From NCBI RefSeq assembly GCF_037949795.1, contig NZ_CP149932.1:372001-436000 (forward strand): a stretch of 64,000 nucleotides of DNA, read 5' to 3'. The notes under the pieces were generated by a model that was given only the letters and a program-made list of their open reading frames with translations, made no database searches and was not told where the DNA came from. Source of the DNA: Thioclava sp. GXIMD2076 (GTDB taxonomy: Bacteria; Pseudomonadota; Alphaproteobacteria; Rhodobacterales; Rhodobacteraceae). Positions 27,093 through 36,602 of the stretch are shown one piece after another. The stretch's first letter is position 1, and each line of letters starts with the position of its first letter. The position numbers were made by a program, and so were the translations under genes.

Positions 27093-27470
27093 TTTTCTGG
27101 TGCCCGCGCAGGTGACCTGCGCGGGCATCTCCGGCTCATTTCCGGGCCACTCGGCAGAGCTGAACAGAGACCGCGTCTCTGTTTTGCCCTTCCGAGGTTT
27201 CTTTAGAACTACGTCAGCCTGACAAAAGGTCGGGCAAAGGGCGAACCAATGAGAAGACGGATCAACGTGCTGACGAGCCATCTCCCGACCCATCGTGGCC
27301 GGGCGGTTCGCGCCTACGCCTCCGTCACCAGCGTTTCGCCCATACTGCACGCACATATGCCAGATGTTAAACTTACCGCTATCTGCCCCGACGGCCTTGA
27401 CGATGCGGAAACCTATTATCTGACTAATGACACCGATAGTGCAGCCGAGCCTCCGAGAAGGACAATGACG
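27093..27470 (+). other. sucD-to-lipoprotein spacer
   Basis: 378 nt with no convincing gene. It contains the hairpin at 27101-27127 and an open frame from 27249 that runs into the lipoprotein. The codons before 27471 read as low-quality, Arg-rich sequence that would destroy the signal peptide, so I treat this as leader DNA. It probably holds a promoter for the lipoprotein-sucAB-lpd segment. Confidence 0.5.
27101..27127 (+). other. Perfect 13-bp hairpin after sucD
   Basis: TGCCCGCGCAGGT - G - ACCTGCGCGGGCA begins 8 nt after the sucD stop. No T-tract follows (ATCTCCGG), so it is a doubtful terminator; it may be a 3' stabilising or attenuating structure splitting sucCD from sucAB expression. 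Confidence 0.6.
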
Positions 27471-27881
27471 ATGACGCCCACGACAACCCGTTCCCTCCGT
27501 TTCCCCCTGCTGTCGATGCTGGGGGTCGCGGCGCTTGCCCTGACCGCTTGCGGCCCGGGCAATTACTGGGGCAGCGGCAAGCTGCACGAGCAATCCGACA
27601 CCCCCGCTCACGAAATTCAGGACCAAATGGTGAAAGGTGCCCCCGGCCCGATCACCACAGGGCCGGTTGTCGGTCACGGAAAAGTTCCGGCAGGCACCAC
27701 GCCCACCGGTTCTACGGGTTATGCCGTTGCAAATACTGCCCGCACGGACGGGACCATTGTCAACGGGCAAGCTGCGCGCTGCACCAATGCCAATGACTGG
27801 TCCAAATACTCAGACGGTTGTGCCCATGCCGCAGGTTTGCCTGCCGCCAGCCAGCCCTATATCTCGCCTTACAGCAACTAA
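27471..27881 (+). CDS. Small lipoprotein between sucD and sucA
   Basis: A 136-aa predicted lipoprotein. Start at 27471, with GAGAAGGA 8 nt upstream (ATG 27465 is too close to it). Signal peptide RFPLLSMLGVAALALTACG places lipidation at the Cys in LALTAC. The mature part is Gly/Thr/Pro-rich, apparently disordered, with a later Cys pair (AARCTN, SDGCAH). It ends 72 nt before sucA. No family recognised; envelope location inferred. Its position in a TCA operon is unexplained. Confidence 0.72.
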   Translation: MTPTTTRSLRFPLLSMLGVAALALTACGPGNYWGSGKLHEQSDTPAHEIQDQMVKGAPGPITTGPVVGHGKVPAGTTPTGSTGYAVANTARTDGTIVNGQAARCTNANDWSKYSDGCAHAAGLPAASQPYISPYSN

Positions 27882-27934
27882 GGCCACACAAGCATCACGG
27901 TCCGCGAGACGCGCGGGCCGCGCCATCACCCATC

Positions 27935-27948
27935 CACCTGAACAGGTG
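27935..27948 (+). promoter_or_regulatory. Hairpin covering the sucA Shine-Dalgarno
   Basis: CACCTG - AA - CAGGTG: the 3' arm overlaps AGGTGA, the only SD-like sequence 5 nt before the sucA ATG (27954). The stem could limit ribosome access, but it is short (5 to 6 bp). Confidence 0.35.
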
Positions 27949-27953
27949 ACCAT

Positions 27954-30902
27954 ATGAACGACGAATCTCCAAACAGCCAATTCCAGGCATCCAGCTTCCT
28001 TCAGGGAGGCAATGCCGAATATGTCGAGCAGCTTTACGCACGCTTCGCCAATGATCCGGCGTCTGTAGATGCGGCATGGGCGGATTTCTTCCGTCAGCTG
28101 CAGGACGACGAAGCCAGCGTGAAGAAATCGGCCTCCGGTCCCAGCTGGGAACGCAGCGACTGGCCGAGTGCGGCGCCGTCCGAGATCATGGGCGCGCTGA
28201 CCGGCGAGTGGCCGGCCGCCGAAGTGAAGGATGCCGGCAAGAAAATCTCGAAGAAAGCCGCCGAGACAGGCGTCGCTCTCGACGAGGGCGCGATCAAGCG
28301 TGCCGTGCTGGATTCCGTTCGCGCGCTGATGCTGATCCGTGCCTACCGTATCCGTGGTCACCTCGCCGCAGATCTCGACCCGCTGAAAATGCGTGACGAG
28401 GTTCCACATCCCGAACTCGACCCCAAATCCTACGGCTTCACCGATGCCGATATGGACCGCCCGATCTTCCTCGATAAAGTGTTGGGGCTGGAAATCGCCT
28501 CGATGCGCCAGATCATGGAGATCGTGAAACGCACCTATTGCGGCACCTTCGCGCTGCAATACATGCATATCTCGGACCCCGAGCAATCGGCATGGCTCAA
28601 AGAGCGTATCGAGGGCTATGACAAGGAGATCACCTTCACCCGTGAAGGTCGTCGCGCGATCCTGAACAAGTTGGTCGAGGCCGAAGGCTTCGAGAAGTTC
28701 CTGCATGTGAAATACATGGGGACTAAGCGCTTCGGTCTGGATGGCGGCGAGGCCCTGATCCCCGCAATGGAGCAGATCATCAAGCGCGGCGGCAATCTCG
28801 GCCTGAAAGAGATCGTCATCGGCATGCCGCACCGCGGCCGTCTGTCGGTTCTGTCGAACGTGATGATGAAGCCCTACCGCGCCATCTTCAACGAATTCCA
28901 GGGCGGGTCGTTCAAGCCCGATGACGTGGATGGCTCGGGCGATGTGAAATACCACCTCGGTGCCTCCTCGGACCGCGAGTTCGATGGTAACAAGGTCCAC
29001 CTCTCGCTGACCGCAAACCCCTCGCACCTCGAGGCCGTGAACCCTGTTGTTCTGGGCAAGGTCCGCGCCAAGCAGGACCAACTCAACGACAGCGAGCGCC
29101 GCGAAGTGCTCTCGATCCTGCTGCATGGCGACGCGGCCTTCGCAGGTCAGGGTGTTGTGGCGGAATGCCTCCAGCTCTCGGGCATCCGCGGTCACCGCAC
29201 CGGCGGCACGATCCATATCGTCGTGAACAACCAGATCGGCTTCACCACCGCGCCGCATTTCTCGCGCACCTCGCCCTACCCGACCGATATCGCGCTGATG
29301 GTGGAAGCCCCGATCTTCCACGTCAACGGCGACGATCCGGAAGCGGTTGTGCATGCCGCGAAAGTGGCCACCGAGTTCCGTCAGAAGTTCCTCAAGGACG
29401 TTGTTCTCGACATCTTCTGCTACCGCCGCTTCGGTCACAACGAAGGCGACGAGCCGATGTTCACCAACCCGCAGATGTATACCAACATCAAGGGTCACAA
29501 GACGACGCTCCAGCTCTATACCGAGCGTCTGGTGAAGGACGGCCTGATCCCCGAGGGCGAGATCGAGGATATGAAAGCCGCGTTCCAGGCCCATCTGAAC
29601 GAGGAGTTCGAGGCGGGCAAGGTCTACAAACCCAACAAGGCCGACTGGCTTGACGGTCGCTGGAAGAACATGGAGCGCGAGGGGCAGGTCTATGACGCAG
29701 GCTCCACCGCTGTCTCCGAAGAGACCTTCCACGAGGTCGGGAAGGCGCTGACCACCGCCCCCGAAGGGTTCGAGATGCACCGCACGGTCACGCGTCTGCT
29801 GGGCCAGAAGGAAGAGATGTTCTCGACCGGCAAGGGCTTCGACTGGGCAACCGGCGAGGCGCTGGCCTTCGGTTCGCTCCTTGCGGAAGGCTATCCGGTG
29901 CGCCTTGCAGGTCAGGACTCGACCCGCGGGACCTTCAGCCAACGTCACTCGGCCTTCATCGACCAGAAATCCGAAGAGCGTTATTACCCGCTCAATCACA
30001 TCAAGGCAGGTCAAGCCCGCTACGAGGTGATCGACTCGGCACTGTCCGAATATGCGGTTCTTGGCTTCGAATATGGCTACTCGCTGGCAGAGCCCAACAC
30101 GCTGACCATGTGGGAAGCCCAGTTCGGTGACTTCGCCAACGGCGCGCAGATCATGTTCGACCAGTTCATCTCCTCGGGCGAGCGCAAATGGCTGCGGATG
30201 TCCGGTCTGGTGATGCTGCTGCCGCATGGCTTCGAGGGTCAGGGTCCCGAGCACTCCTCGGCACGTCTGGAACGCTTCCTGCAGATGTGCGCGGAAGACA
30301 ACTGGATCGTTGCCAACTGCTCCACACCCGCCAACTACTTCCATATTCTGCGCCGCCAGATCCACCGGAACTTCCGTAAGCCGCTGGTCCTGATGACGCC
30401 GAAGTCGCTGCTTCGCCACCCGATGGCGATCTCGACCAAGGAAGATTTCACCACCGGGTCCTTCTTCCACCGCGTCCTGTGGGACGATGCGGAAAAGGGC
30501 AATTCCGAAATGAACCTGAAACCCGATGCCGAGATCAAGCGCGTCGTGATGTGCTCGGGCAAGGTCTATTTCGACCTGCTGGCCGAGCGCGACGCCCGCG
30601 GTCTCGACGATGTCTATCTGCTGCGCGTCGAGCAGTTCTACCCGTTCCCGGCAAATTCGCTGTCGAACGAGCTGGCCCGCTTCAAGAACGCAGAGATGGT
30701 CTGGTGTCAGGAAGAACCGAAGAACCAGGGCGCCTGGTCCTTCATCGAACCGAACCTGGAATGGGTCCTGTCGAAACTCGACGCCAAACATTCCCGCGCC
30801 CGCTATGCAGGCCGTGCCGCTTCCGCCTCGCCCGCAACGGGTCTGGCGAAATCGCACAAGGCCGAGCAGGACGCGCTCGTTAATGATGCACTGGAGGGAT
30901 AA
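27954..30902 (+). CDS. sucA: 2-oxoglutarate dehydrogenase E1 component
   Basis: Thiamine diphosphate-dependent E1 of the 2-oxoglutarate dehydrogenase complex, 982 aa. The N-terminal segment FLQGGNAEYVEQLYARFANDPASVDAAWADFF is the E2-docking region. The ThDP domain has GMPHRGRL, and HGDAAFAGQGVVAE is followed by the ThDP motif GD-N (about 29320-29460). The transketolase-like C-terminal domain has GQDSTRGTFSQRHS and GQGPEHSSARLERFLQ. It converts 2-oxoglutarate to a succinyl group passed to E2. 3 nt before sucB. Confidence 0.98.
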   Translation: MNDESPNSQFQASSFLQGGNAEYVEQLYARFANDPASVDAAWADFFRQLQDDEASVKKSASGPSWERSDWPSAAPSEIMGALTGEWPAAEVKDAGKKISKKAAETGVALDEGAIKRAVLDSVRALMLIRAYRIRGHLAADLDPLKMRDEVPHPELDPKSYGFTDADMDRPIFLDKVLGLEIASMRQIMEIVKRTYCGTFALQYMHISDPEQSAWLKERIEGYDKEITFTREGRRAILNKLVEAEGFEKFLHVKYMGTKRFGLDGGEALIPAMEQIIKRGGNLGLKEIVIGMPHRGRLSVLSNVMMKPYRAIFNEFQGGSFKPDDVDGSGDVKYHLGASSDREFDGNKVHLSLTANPSHLEAVNPVVLGKVRAKQDQLNDSERREVLSILLHGDAAFAGQGVVAECLQLSGIRGHRTGGTIHIVVNNQIGFTTAPHFSRTSPYPTDIALMVEAPIFHVNGDDPEAVVHAAKVATEFRQKFLKDVVLDIFCYRRFGHNEGDEPMFTNPQMYTNIKGHKTTLQLYTERLVKDGLIPEGEIEDMKAAFQAHLNEEFEAGKVYKPNKADWLDGRWKNMEREGQVYDAGSTAVSEETFHEVGKALTTAPEGFEMHRTVTRLLGQKEEMFSTGKGFDWATGEALAFGSLLAEGYPVRLAGQDSTRGTFSQRHSAFIDQKSEERYYPLNHIKAGQARYEVIDSALSEYAVLGFEYGYSLAEPNTLTMWEAQFGDFANGAQIMFDQFISSGERKWLRMSGLVMLLPHGFEGQGPEHSSARLERFLQMCAEDNWIVANCSTPANYFHILRRQIHRNFRKPLVLMTPKSLLRHPMAISTKEDFTTGSFFHRVLWDDAEKGNSEMNLKPDAEIKRVVMCSGKVYFDLLAERDARGLDDVYLLRVEQFYPFPANSLSNELARFKNAEMVWCQEEPKNQGAWSFIEPNLEWVLSKLDAKHSRARYAGRAASASPATGLAKSHKAEQDALVNDALEG

Positions 30903-30905
30903 TCC

Positions 30906-32408
30906 ATGAGTACCGAAGTTCGCGTCCCTACGCTGGGCGAATCCGTGAGCGAGGCGACTGTCGCCACCTGGTTCAAGAAGCCGGGTGACGCGGTTGCCCA
31001 AGACGAAATGCTCTGCGAGCTGGAAACCGACAAGGTCACCGTCGAGGTTCCCGCTCCCGCAGCCGGTACGCTGGGCGAGATCGTGGCCGCAGAAGGCACC
31101 ACCGTTGGTGTGGACGCGCTTCTGGCCATGATCAGCGAAGGTGGCGAAGCCGCAGCCTCCGCTCCCAAGGCCGAGGCCCCCGCGGCTGCGGCTCCGGCAG
31201 CTGGTGGCTCGGAAGGCAAGCCTGTGGATGTCATGGTCCCGTCGCTGGGCGAATCGGTGTCGGAAGCCACCGTCTCGACCTGGTTCAAGAAAGTCGGCGA
31301 CACCGTTGCGCAGGACGAGATGCTGTGCGAACTCGAAACCGACAAGGTGTCGGTCGAAGTGCCCGCGCCCGCCGCTGGCGTTCTGATGGAGATCGTGGCC
31401 ACCGAGGGCACCACCGTTGATGCCTCGGCCAAGCTCGCCGTGATCTCGGCAGGCGCGTCGGCCGGTTCCGCACCCGCCGCAGCCCCCGCTCCGGCGGCAG
31501 AAGCCTCCTCCGGCGCCGGCGTGAAGAACGCCCCTTCGGCAGAAAAAGCGATGGCCGAAAAGGGCATCAGCCCCGCATCGGTCACCGGCACCGGCCGCGA
31601 CGGTCGCATCATGAAAGAGGATGTGGCCAAAGCGGGTTCGGCTCCGGCAGCGTCCGTGGCCCCCGCACCGGCACAGATGCCGCGCGGCACCTCGAATGCC
31701 GATGACGCGGCCCGCGAGGAACGCGTGAAGATGACCCGCCTGCGGGCCACCATCGCCAAGCGCCTGAAAGACAGCCAGAACACCGCTGCCATGCTGACCA
31801 CCTATAACGAGGTGGACATGACCGAGGTGATGGCGCTGCGCAACCAGTACAAGGACATGTTCGAGAAGAAACATGGCGCGCGTCTGGGCTTCATGTCCTT
31901 CTTCACCAAAGCGTGCTGCCACGCTCTGAAAGAAGTGCCGGAAGTGAACGCGGAGATCGACGGCAACGAGATCGTCTACAAGAACTACGTCCATATGGGC
32001 GTGGCGGCAGGCACCCCGCAGGGTCTGGTCGTTCCGGTCATCCGCGACGCCGACAGCATGTCCTTTGCCGATATCGAGAAAGCGATCTCGGAAAAAGGTA
32101 AGCGCGCGCGTGACGGCAAGCTGTCGATGGCAGAGATGCAGGGCGGCACCTTCACCATCTCCAACGGTGGTGTCTATGGCTCGCTGATGTCCTCGCCGAT
32201 CCTGAACCCGCCGCAATCGGGTATCCTCGGCATGCACAAGATCCAGGACCGTCCGATGGTCGTCAACGGCAAGATCGAGATCCGCCCGATGATGTATCTC
32301 GCGCTGTCCTATGACCACCGTATCGTCGACGGCAAAGGCGCCGTGACCTTCCTCGTGCGCGTCAAGGAAGCGCTGGAAGATCCGCGCCGCCTGCTGATGG
32401 ATCTGTGA
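30906..32408 (+). CDS. sucB: 2-oxoglutarate dehydrogenase E2 (dihydrolipoyl succinyltransferase) with two lipoyl domains
   Basis: Core of the complex, 500 aa. Two lipoyl domains are repeated nearly identically: residues 1-78 with lipoyl Lys 43 and about 105-180 with Lys 147, both in ETDKV-(T/S)-VEV. Ala/Pro-rich linkers separate them from a peripheral subunit-binding domain (about 205-245: [30 protein letters not shown]) and the catalytic domain with His 471 and Asp 475 in YDHRIVDG. The E. coli enzyme has a single lipoyl domain; two are the usual form in this clade as far as I know. SD is GGAGGG. Confidence 0.97.
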   Translation: MSTEVRVPTLGESVSEATVATWFKKPGDAVAQDEMLCELETDKVTVEVPAPAAGTLGEIVAAEGTTVGVDALLAMISEGGEAAASAPKAEAPAAAAPAAGGSEGKPVDVMVPSLGESVSEATVSTWFKKVGDTVAQDEMLCELETDKVSVEVPAPAAGVLMEIVATEGTTVDASAKLAVISAGASAGSAPAAAPAPAAEASSGAGVKNAPSAEKAMAEKGISPASVTGTGRDGRIMKEDVAKAGSAPAASVAPAPAQMPRGTSNADDAAREERVKMTRLRATIAKRLKDSQNTAAMLTTYNEVDMTEVMALRNQYKDMFEKKHGARLGFMSFFTKACCHALKEVPEVNAEIDGNEIVYKNYVHMGVAAGTPQGLVVPVIRDADSMSFADIEKAISEKGKRARDGKLSMAEMQGGTFTISNGGVYGSLMSSPILNPPQSGILGMHKIQDRPMVVNGKIEIRPMMYLALSYDHRIVDGKGAVTFLVRVKEALEDPRRLLMDL

Positions 32409-32480
32409 TCCGACATGTGGCGCTCCATCACGGGGCGCCACATCCCTACGTTCTTCGGGACGCATTTCGAGGCAAGACTG

Positions 32481-32816
32481 ATGCAGTTGGCACGTTGGAT
32501 GTTCTGGGCAGAGATCGCGCTTCGCGGCGTCTATTTCCCCCTCCTTGTCGCGTATCTTGCGATGGGGCGTGCGGAAGCCTCCGACATGATCCTCCTGCTG
32601 GTTGATGTTTTGCTTCTGCTCTCCGTGCAATTCGCGCTGCGCGCCCCCTCACGCACTGCCTTTGCCGCCGCCCTCGGCCTCTGCGCCCTGCATTATCTCC
32701 ACGCGATTTCCGGTGGTATTGCTCTCGCTAATCTCTGGCCGCTGGTTGACGGCATTCTGGCGATGATCGCGGGGCTTTCGCTCGTGATCCGCAAACCGAA
32801 AGAGGCAATTGCATGA
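32481..32816 (+). CDS. Small membrane protein in the suc operon
   Basis: A 111-aa hydrophobic protein with about three or four TM helices (about 8-28, 37-56, 64-80, 84-102). Start at 32481 with GAGG 8 nt upstream; an ATG at 32415 would add 22 residues without an SD. It follows sucB and overlaps the first MAPEG gene as ATGA, so it belongs to the operon. No family recognised. The three-gene membrane block between E2 and E3 is unusual. Confidence 0.72.
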   Translation: MQLARWMFWAEIALRGVYFPLLVAYLAMGRAEASDMILLLVDVLLLLSVQFALRAPSRTAFAAALGLCALHYLHAISGGIALANLWPLVDGILAMIAGLSLVIRKPKEAIA

Positions 32817-33205
32817 CAGCAGAGCTTTACGCCTTGGCCGCCACGGTCCTCATCCATCTGGTGGCGGTCTTCTGGTCGCAGCGCTCGCTGGAAGCCGATA
32901 TCGGCAAGGACGGCAATCTTGGCACGCGGGAAAACCTTGACGCCCAGCTGTCCGAGCGGACCAAGCGTCTGCGCCGCGCGCTGTCCAACCATACCGAGAA
33001 TATCGGGCTGTTCATCATTGCCGTCGTGCTGGTGCAGTTCACCGGCTCGAATGGCTGGCTGACGGGCCTTTGTGCGTGGATCTATGTGATTGCCCGTGCG
33101 CTCTACCTGCCCGCCTATGCCTTTGCATGGGTGCCGTGGCGGTCCGCGATCTTTGCCTTGGGCCTTCTGGCCACGCTGGTGATGGTTCTGGCGGCAGTGT
33201 TCTGA
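32813..33205 (+). CDS. MAPEG family membrane protein (first of a tandem pair)
   Basis: A 130-aa four-helix protein of the MAPEG superfamily: GTRENL, RLRRALSNHTENIGLFIIAVVL and RALYLPAYAFAWVPWRSAIF contain the conserved Arg, Asn and Glu positions. MAPEG enzymes are trimeric glutathione-dependent membrane proteins, though bacterial members of this short type have no proven activity. It is translationally coupled to the gene before and 7 nt from its paralogue. Confidence 0.85.
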   Translation: MTAELYALAATVLIHLVAVFWSQRSLEADIGKDGNLGTRENLDAQLSERTKRLRRALSNHTENIGLFIIAVVLVQFTGSNGWLTGLCAWIYVIARALYLPAYAFAWVPWRSAIFALGLLATLVMVLAAVF

Positions 33206-33212
33206 GGGTATC

Positions 33213-33620
33213 ATGATCGCATTCACCACCCCCGAACTCAGCGCCCTCGGGCTCGCCGTTTTCCTGCATATCGCCCTTATGGTGCTGTTCGCGGTGCGCG
33301 CCAATATGGAGCTGCCCTCGAGCTACACGATGGGGCCGCGCGATGATGAACCGCCGGTGCCGTTGTCGGTGACCACCGCCCGCCTGCGCCGCGCGATGAA
33401 CAACTCTTTCGAGAGCCTGATCCTGTTCACCCCTGCCGTTCTGCTGGTGGTTCTGACCCGCCAGACCAGTGCGCTCACCCTTTCGCTTTGCGGCGTATTT
33501 CTCGTCGCACGGCTTCTCTATATCCCCGCCTATGCCTTCGGTTGGGTGCCTTGGCGCTCGCTGATCTGGGGCGTGGGATTGCTTGCAACGCTGGCCATTC
33601 TCGTGATTGGCCTAATCTAA
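33213..33620 (+). CDS. MAPEG family membrane protein (second of a tandem pair)
   Basis: A 135-aa four-helix paralogue of the preceding gene: RLRRAMNNSFESLILFTPAVLLVVL and RLLYIPAYAFGWVPWRSLIWGVGLLAT are nearly superimposable on it. The Asn-His-Thr-Glu-Asn segment of the first copy is Asn-Ser-Phe-Glu-Ser here, which may alter the active site. Tandem duplication inferred. It ends 62 nt before lpd. Confidence 0.85.
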   Translation: MIAFTTPELSALGLAVFLHIALMVLFAVRANMELPSSYTMGPRDDEPPVPLSVTTARLRRAMNNSFESLILFTPAVLLVVLTRQTSALTLSLCGVFLVARLLYIPAYAFGWVPWRSLIWGVGLLATLAILVIGLI

Positions 33621-33682
33621 CACCCTCCGGCGGGGTCCGCCTGCCGGAGACGATATCCGCACCTGACAGATAGGAGCAACAA

Positions 33683-35068
<1,386 letters not shown>

Positions 35069-35082
35069 TCTGGCGGAGAGTT

Positions 35083-35116
35083 AAAAGAAAGGGCGGCCCC
35101 GGGGCCGCCCTTTTTT
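35083..35116. terminator. Bidirectional terminator of the suc operon and the dioxygenase gene
   Basis: Perfect 10-bp stem GGGCGGCCCC / GGGGCCGCCC (35091-35110), TTTTTT on the plus side and TTTCTTTT on the minus side. It serves lpd and the convergent dioxygenase gene. Confidence 0.92.
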
Positions 35117-36002
35117 ATTCCGTCTTGCTGCCGGGGATCAGATCCTCGGGCGAAAGATCGCCCGCGCTCTGTTCCGGCGGCTGACCCGGTGCGCCCCCCT
35201 CCGGTGCTGCGCCCTCGGGCGGCTCGCCCATATTGGCCGATTTCGGTGCACCGCCGGGGCCCGAGCCCTCCTGGCTTACCGCATCGGGATCCACCCCTAC
35301 CACCAGCTGTGCCAGATACATCTCGGACTGCTCGCGGATCGCCGTATAGGCCCCATCGCCCGCCGCCTGCAGGATGCCGTCGATGGCGTTATAGGTGTCA
35401 CGCGTGCTGTCGCGCGTATATGGCTCGATATTGTCGTAGATATACTGGCTTAGCGCGTCAGGGAAAAAGATCTGCGAGGTCAGCACATTGGTCTCGTCGA
35501 GGAAGACCTTGTAATGGATATGGGTCGTGCGCCCGCGATACCAGCCCGGATAGATGGTCTGGAAGCTGACGATACCGCTTTCGTCGGTCATCTGGGTGCC
35601 ACGCAGGAAGGTCTCGCCCTCGGTGTCCAGCGTCCCCTCCGAGCCTTGCGAGGCATAACCCGAGTAATTTCCCTCGGCATCGCAATGCCAGATGTCGACG
35701 CGAGCATTGGCCATCGGCTGACAGTTTTCATCGACGACCTGCAACTGCATGGTCATCGCGATGCCCTCTTTGTCCTCGCGAATATCGGCCCGCACCAGTT
35801 TGGGGTCGATGTAATAGGGCCCTTCGGTGGTTTCCGGCGAGACAAGGCACATATTGCCCGAAATCAGCCCCACGGATTGCGCGGCGGCTTCGGCCTCGGC
35901 ATGGGCCATGCTGGCTATTCCGGCGCCCGTTACGGCCACTGGCGAAGCCGCAAGGACCTTCATCAGATTACGGCGGCTGAGCCCGTTAAAATTGCTTGTC
36001 AT
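35115..36002 (-). CDS. Exported intradiol ring-cleavage dioxygenase-like protein
   Basis: A 295-aa protein with a Tat-type signal SRRNLMKVLAASPVAVTGAGIASMAHA (twin Arg 10-11), so it should be exported folded with its metal. The catalytic domain has GPYYID (Tyr 63/64), YPGWYRGRTTHIHYK (Tyr 155, His 161, His 163), matching the 2-Tyr/2-His Fe(III) ligands of protocatechuate/catechol dioxygenases. A 50-residue Pro/Gly/Glu-rich tail follows. No aromatic pathway gene is near. Exported homologues have no settled substrate. SD AAGGAAG. Confidence 0.85.
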   Translation of the reverse strand: MTSNFNGLSRRNLMKVLAASPVAVTGAGIASMAHAEAEAAAQSVGLISGNMCLVSPETTEGPYYIDPKLVRADIREDKEGIAMTMQLQVVDENCQPMANARVDIWHCDAEGNYSGYASQGSEGTLDTEGETFLRGTQMTDESGIVSFQTIYPGWYRGRTTHIHYKVFLDETNVLTSQIFFPDALSQYIYDNIEPYTRDSTRDTYNAIDGILQAAGDGAYTAIREQSEMYLAQLVVGVDPDAVSQEGSGPGGAPKSANMGEPPEGAAPEGGAPGQPPEQSAGDLSPEDLIPGSKTE

Positions 36003-36106
36003 GAGATCTTCCTTTCGATGCGCTTAAAACGCAGCAGCATGGCCGATCTGTTCCAGAAGATTTTCTGATGGGCAGATTTTATCCTACCCGCTTCGCCAAC
36101 AGGAAA

Positions 36107-36129
36107 GGGCGCCGCCAATGGCCGCGCCC
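36107..36129 (-). terminator. Hairpin after the FYDLN gene
   Basis: GGGCGCCGCC / GGCCGCGCCC with one mismatch and a 3-nt loop, then TTTCCTGTT on the minus strand; 27 nt after the stop. Confidence 0.65.
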
Positions 36130-36156
36130 TTTCCCGATATCATCCTAATCGATGGA

Positions 36157-36483
36157 TCAGTTATCGTCGTCATCCGAGCTGACATCAGCGATATCGTCGA
36201 GCGAGACGTTATCGTCATCATCCTCGTCGAGCAGATCATCGTCGAGATCGACGTCGCCTGCATCATCATCCAGATCGTCATCACCGAGATCATCGACTTC
36301 GAGATCGGTCTGCTTGTTGCTGGTCTTATCCGCGACCAGAACCTGGCCACGACCATTCGATACGCTTTCCAGCGTCAGGCTATTGGAACAGACAGGGCAG
36401 ATCATCGGATCACGGTTCAGATCGTAAAACCGGCTCTGGCAATGCGGGCAGAGGCGCTTGACGCCCCATTCCTCTTTGGGCAT
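36157..36483 (-). CDS. FYDLN acid domain protein (TIGR02300 family)
   Basis: A 108-aa protein. The N-terminus is a small zinc ribbon (C12-x2-C15, C29-x2-C32: LCPHCQSRFYDLNRDPMICPVC) with the FYDLN signature, and residues about 60-108 are an Asp-rich tail with almost no basic residues. Start at 36483, with AGGAG 6 nt upstream. Alphaproteobacterial family of unknown function. Single gene, divergent from the metallopeptidase by 119 nt. Confidence 0.9.
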   Translation of the reverse strand: MPKEEWGVKRLCPHCQSRFYDLNRDPMICPVCSNSLTLESVSNGRGQVLVADKTSNKQTDLEVDDLGDDDLDDDAGDVDLDDDLLDEDDDDNVSLDDIADVSSDDDDN

Positions 36484-36602
36484 GGAATTCTCCTGGCTAC
36501 GCTCTGAGAGAAAGAGTCGAAGCCAACTGCCACAATGACCGAGGCGTGTCAAAGCTTTTTCGAAATTTTCGCCGAATGGGATGAAGGGGTTGTATCTGGA
36601 TC

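Noticed and set aside
27249..27470. N-terminal extension of the lipoprotein upstream of sucA
   Set aside because: It would bury the signal peptide. The SD fits the later ATG and the added residues are not protein-like.
27810..32630. A 1606-codon open frame antisense to sucA and sucB
   Set aside because: Long antisense frames arise from GC-rich third positions. The translation has no domain, and the sense genes are certain.
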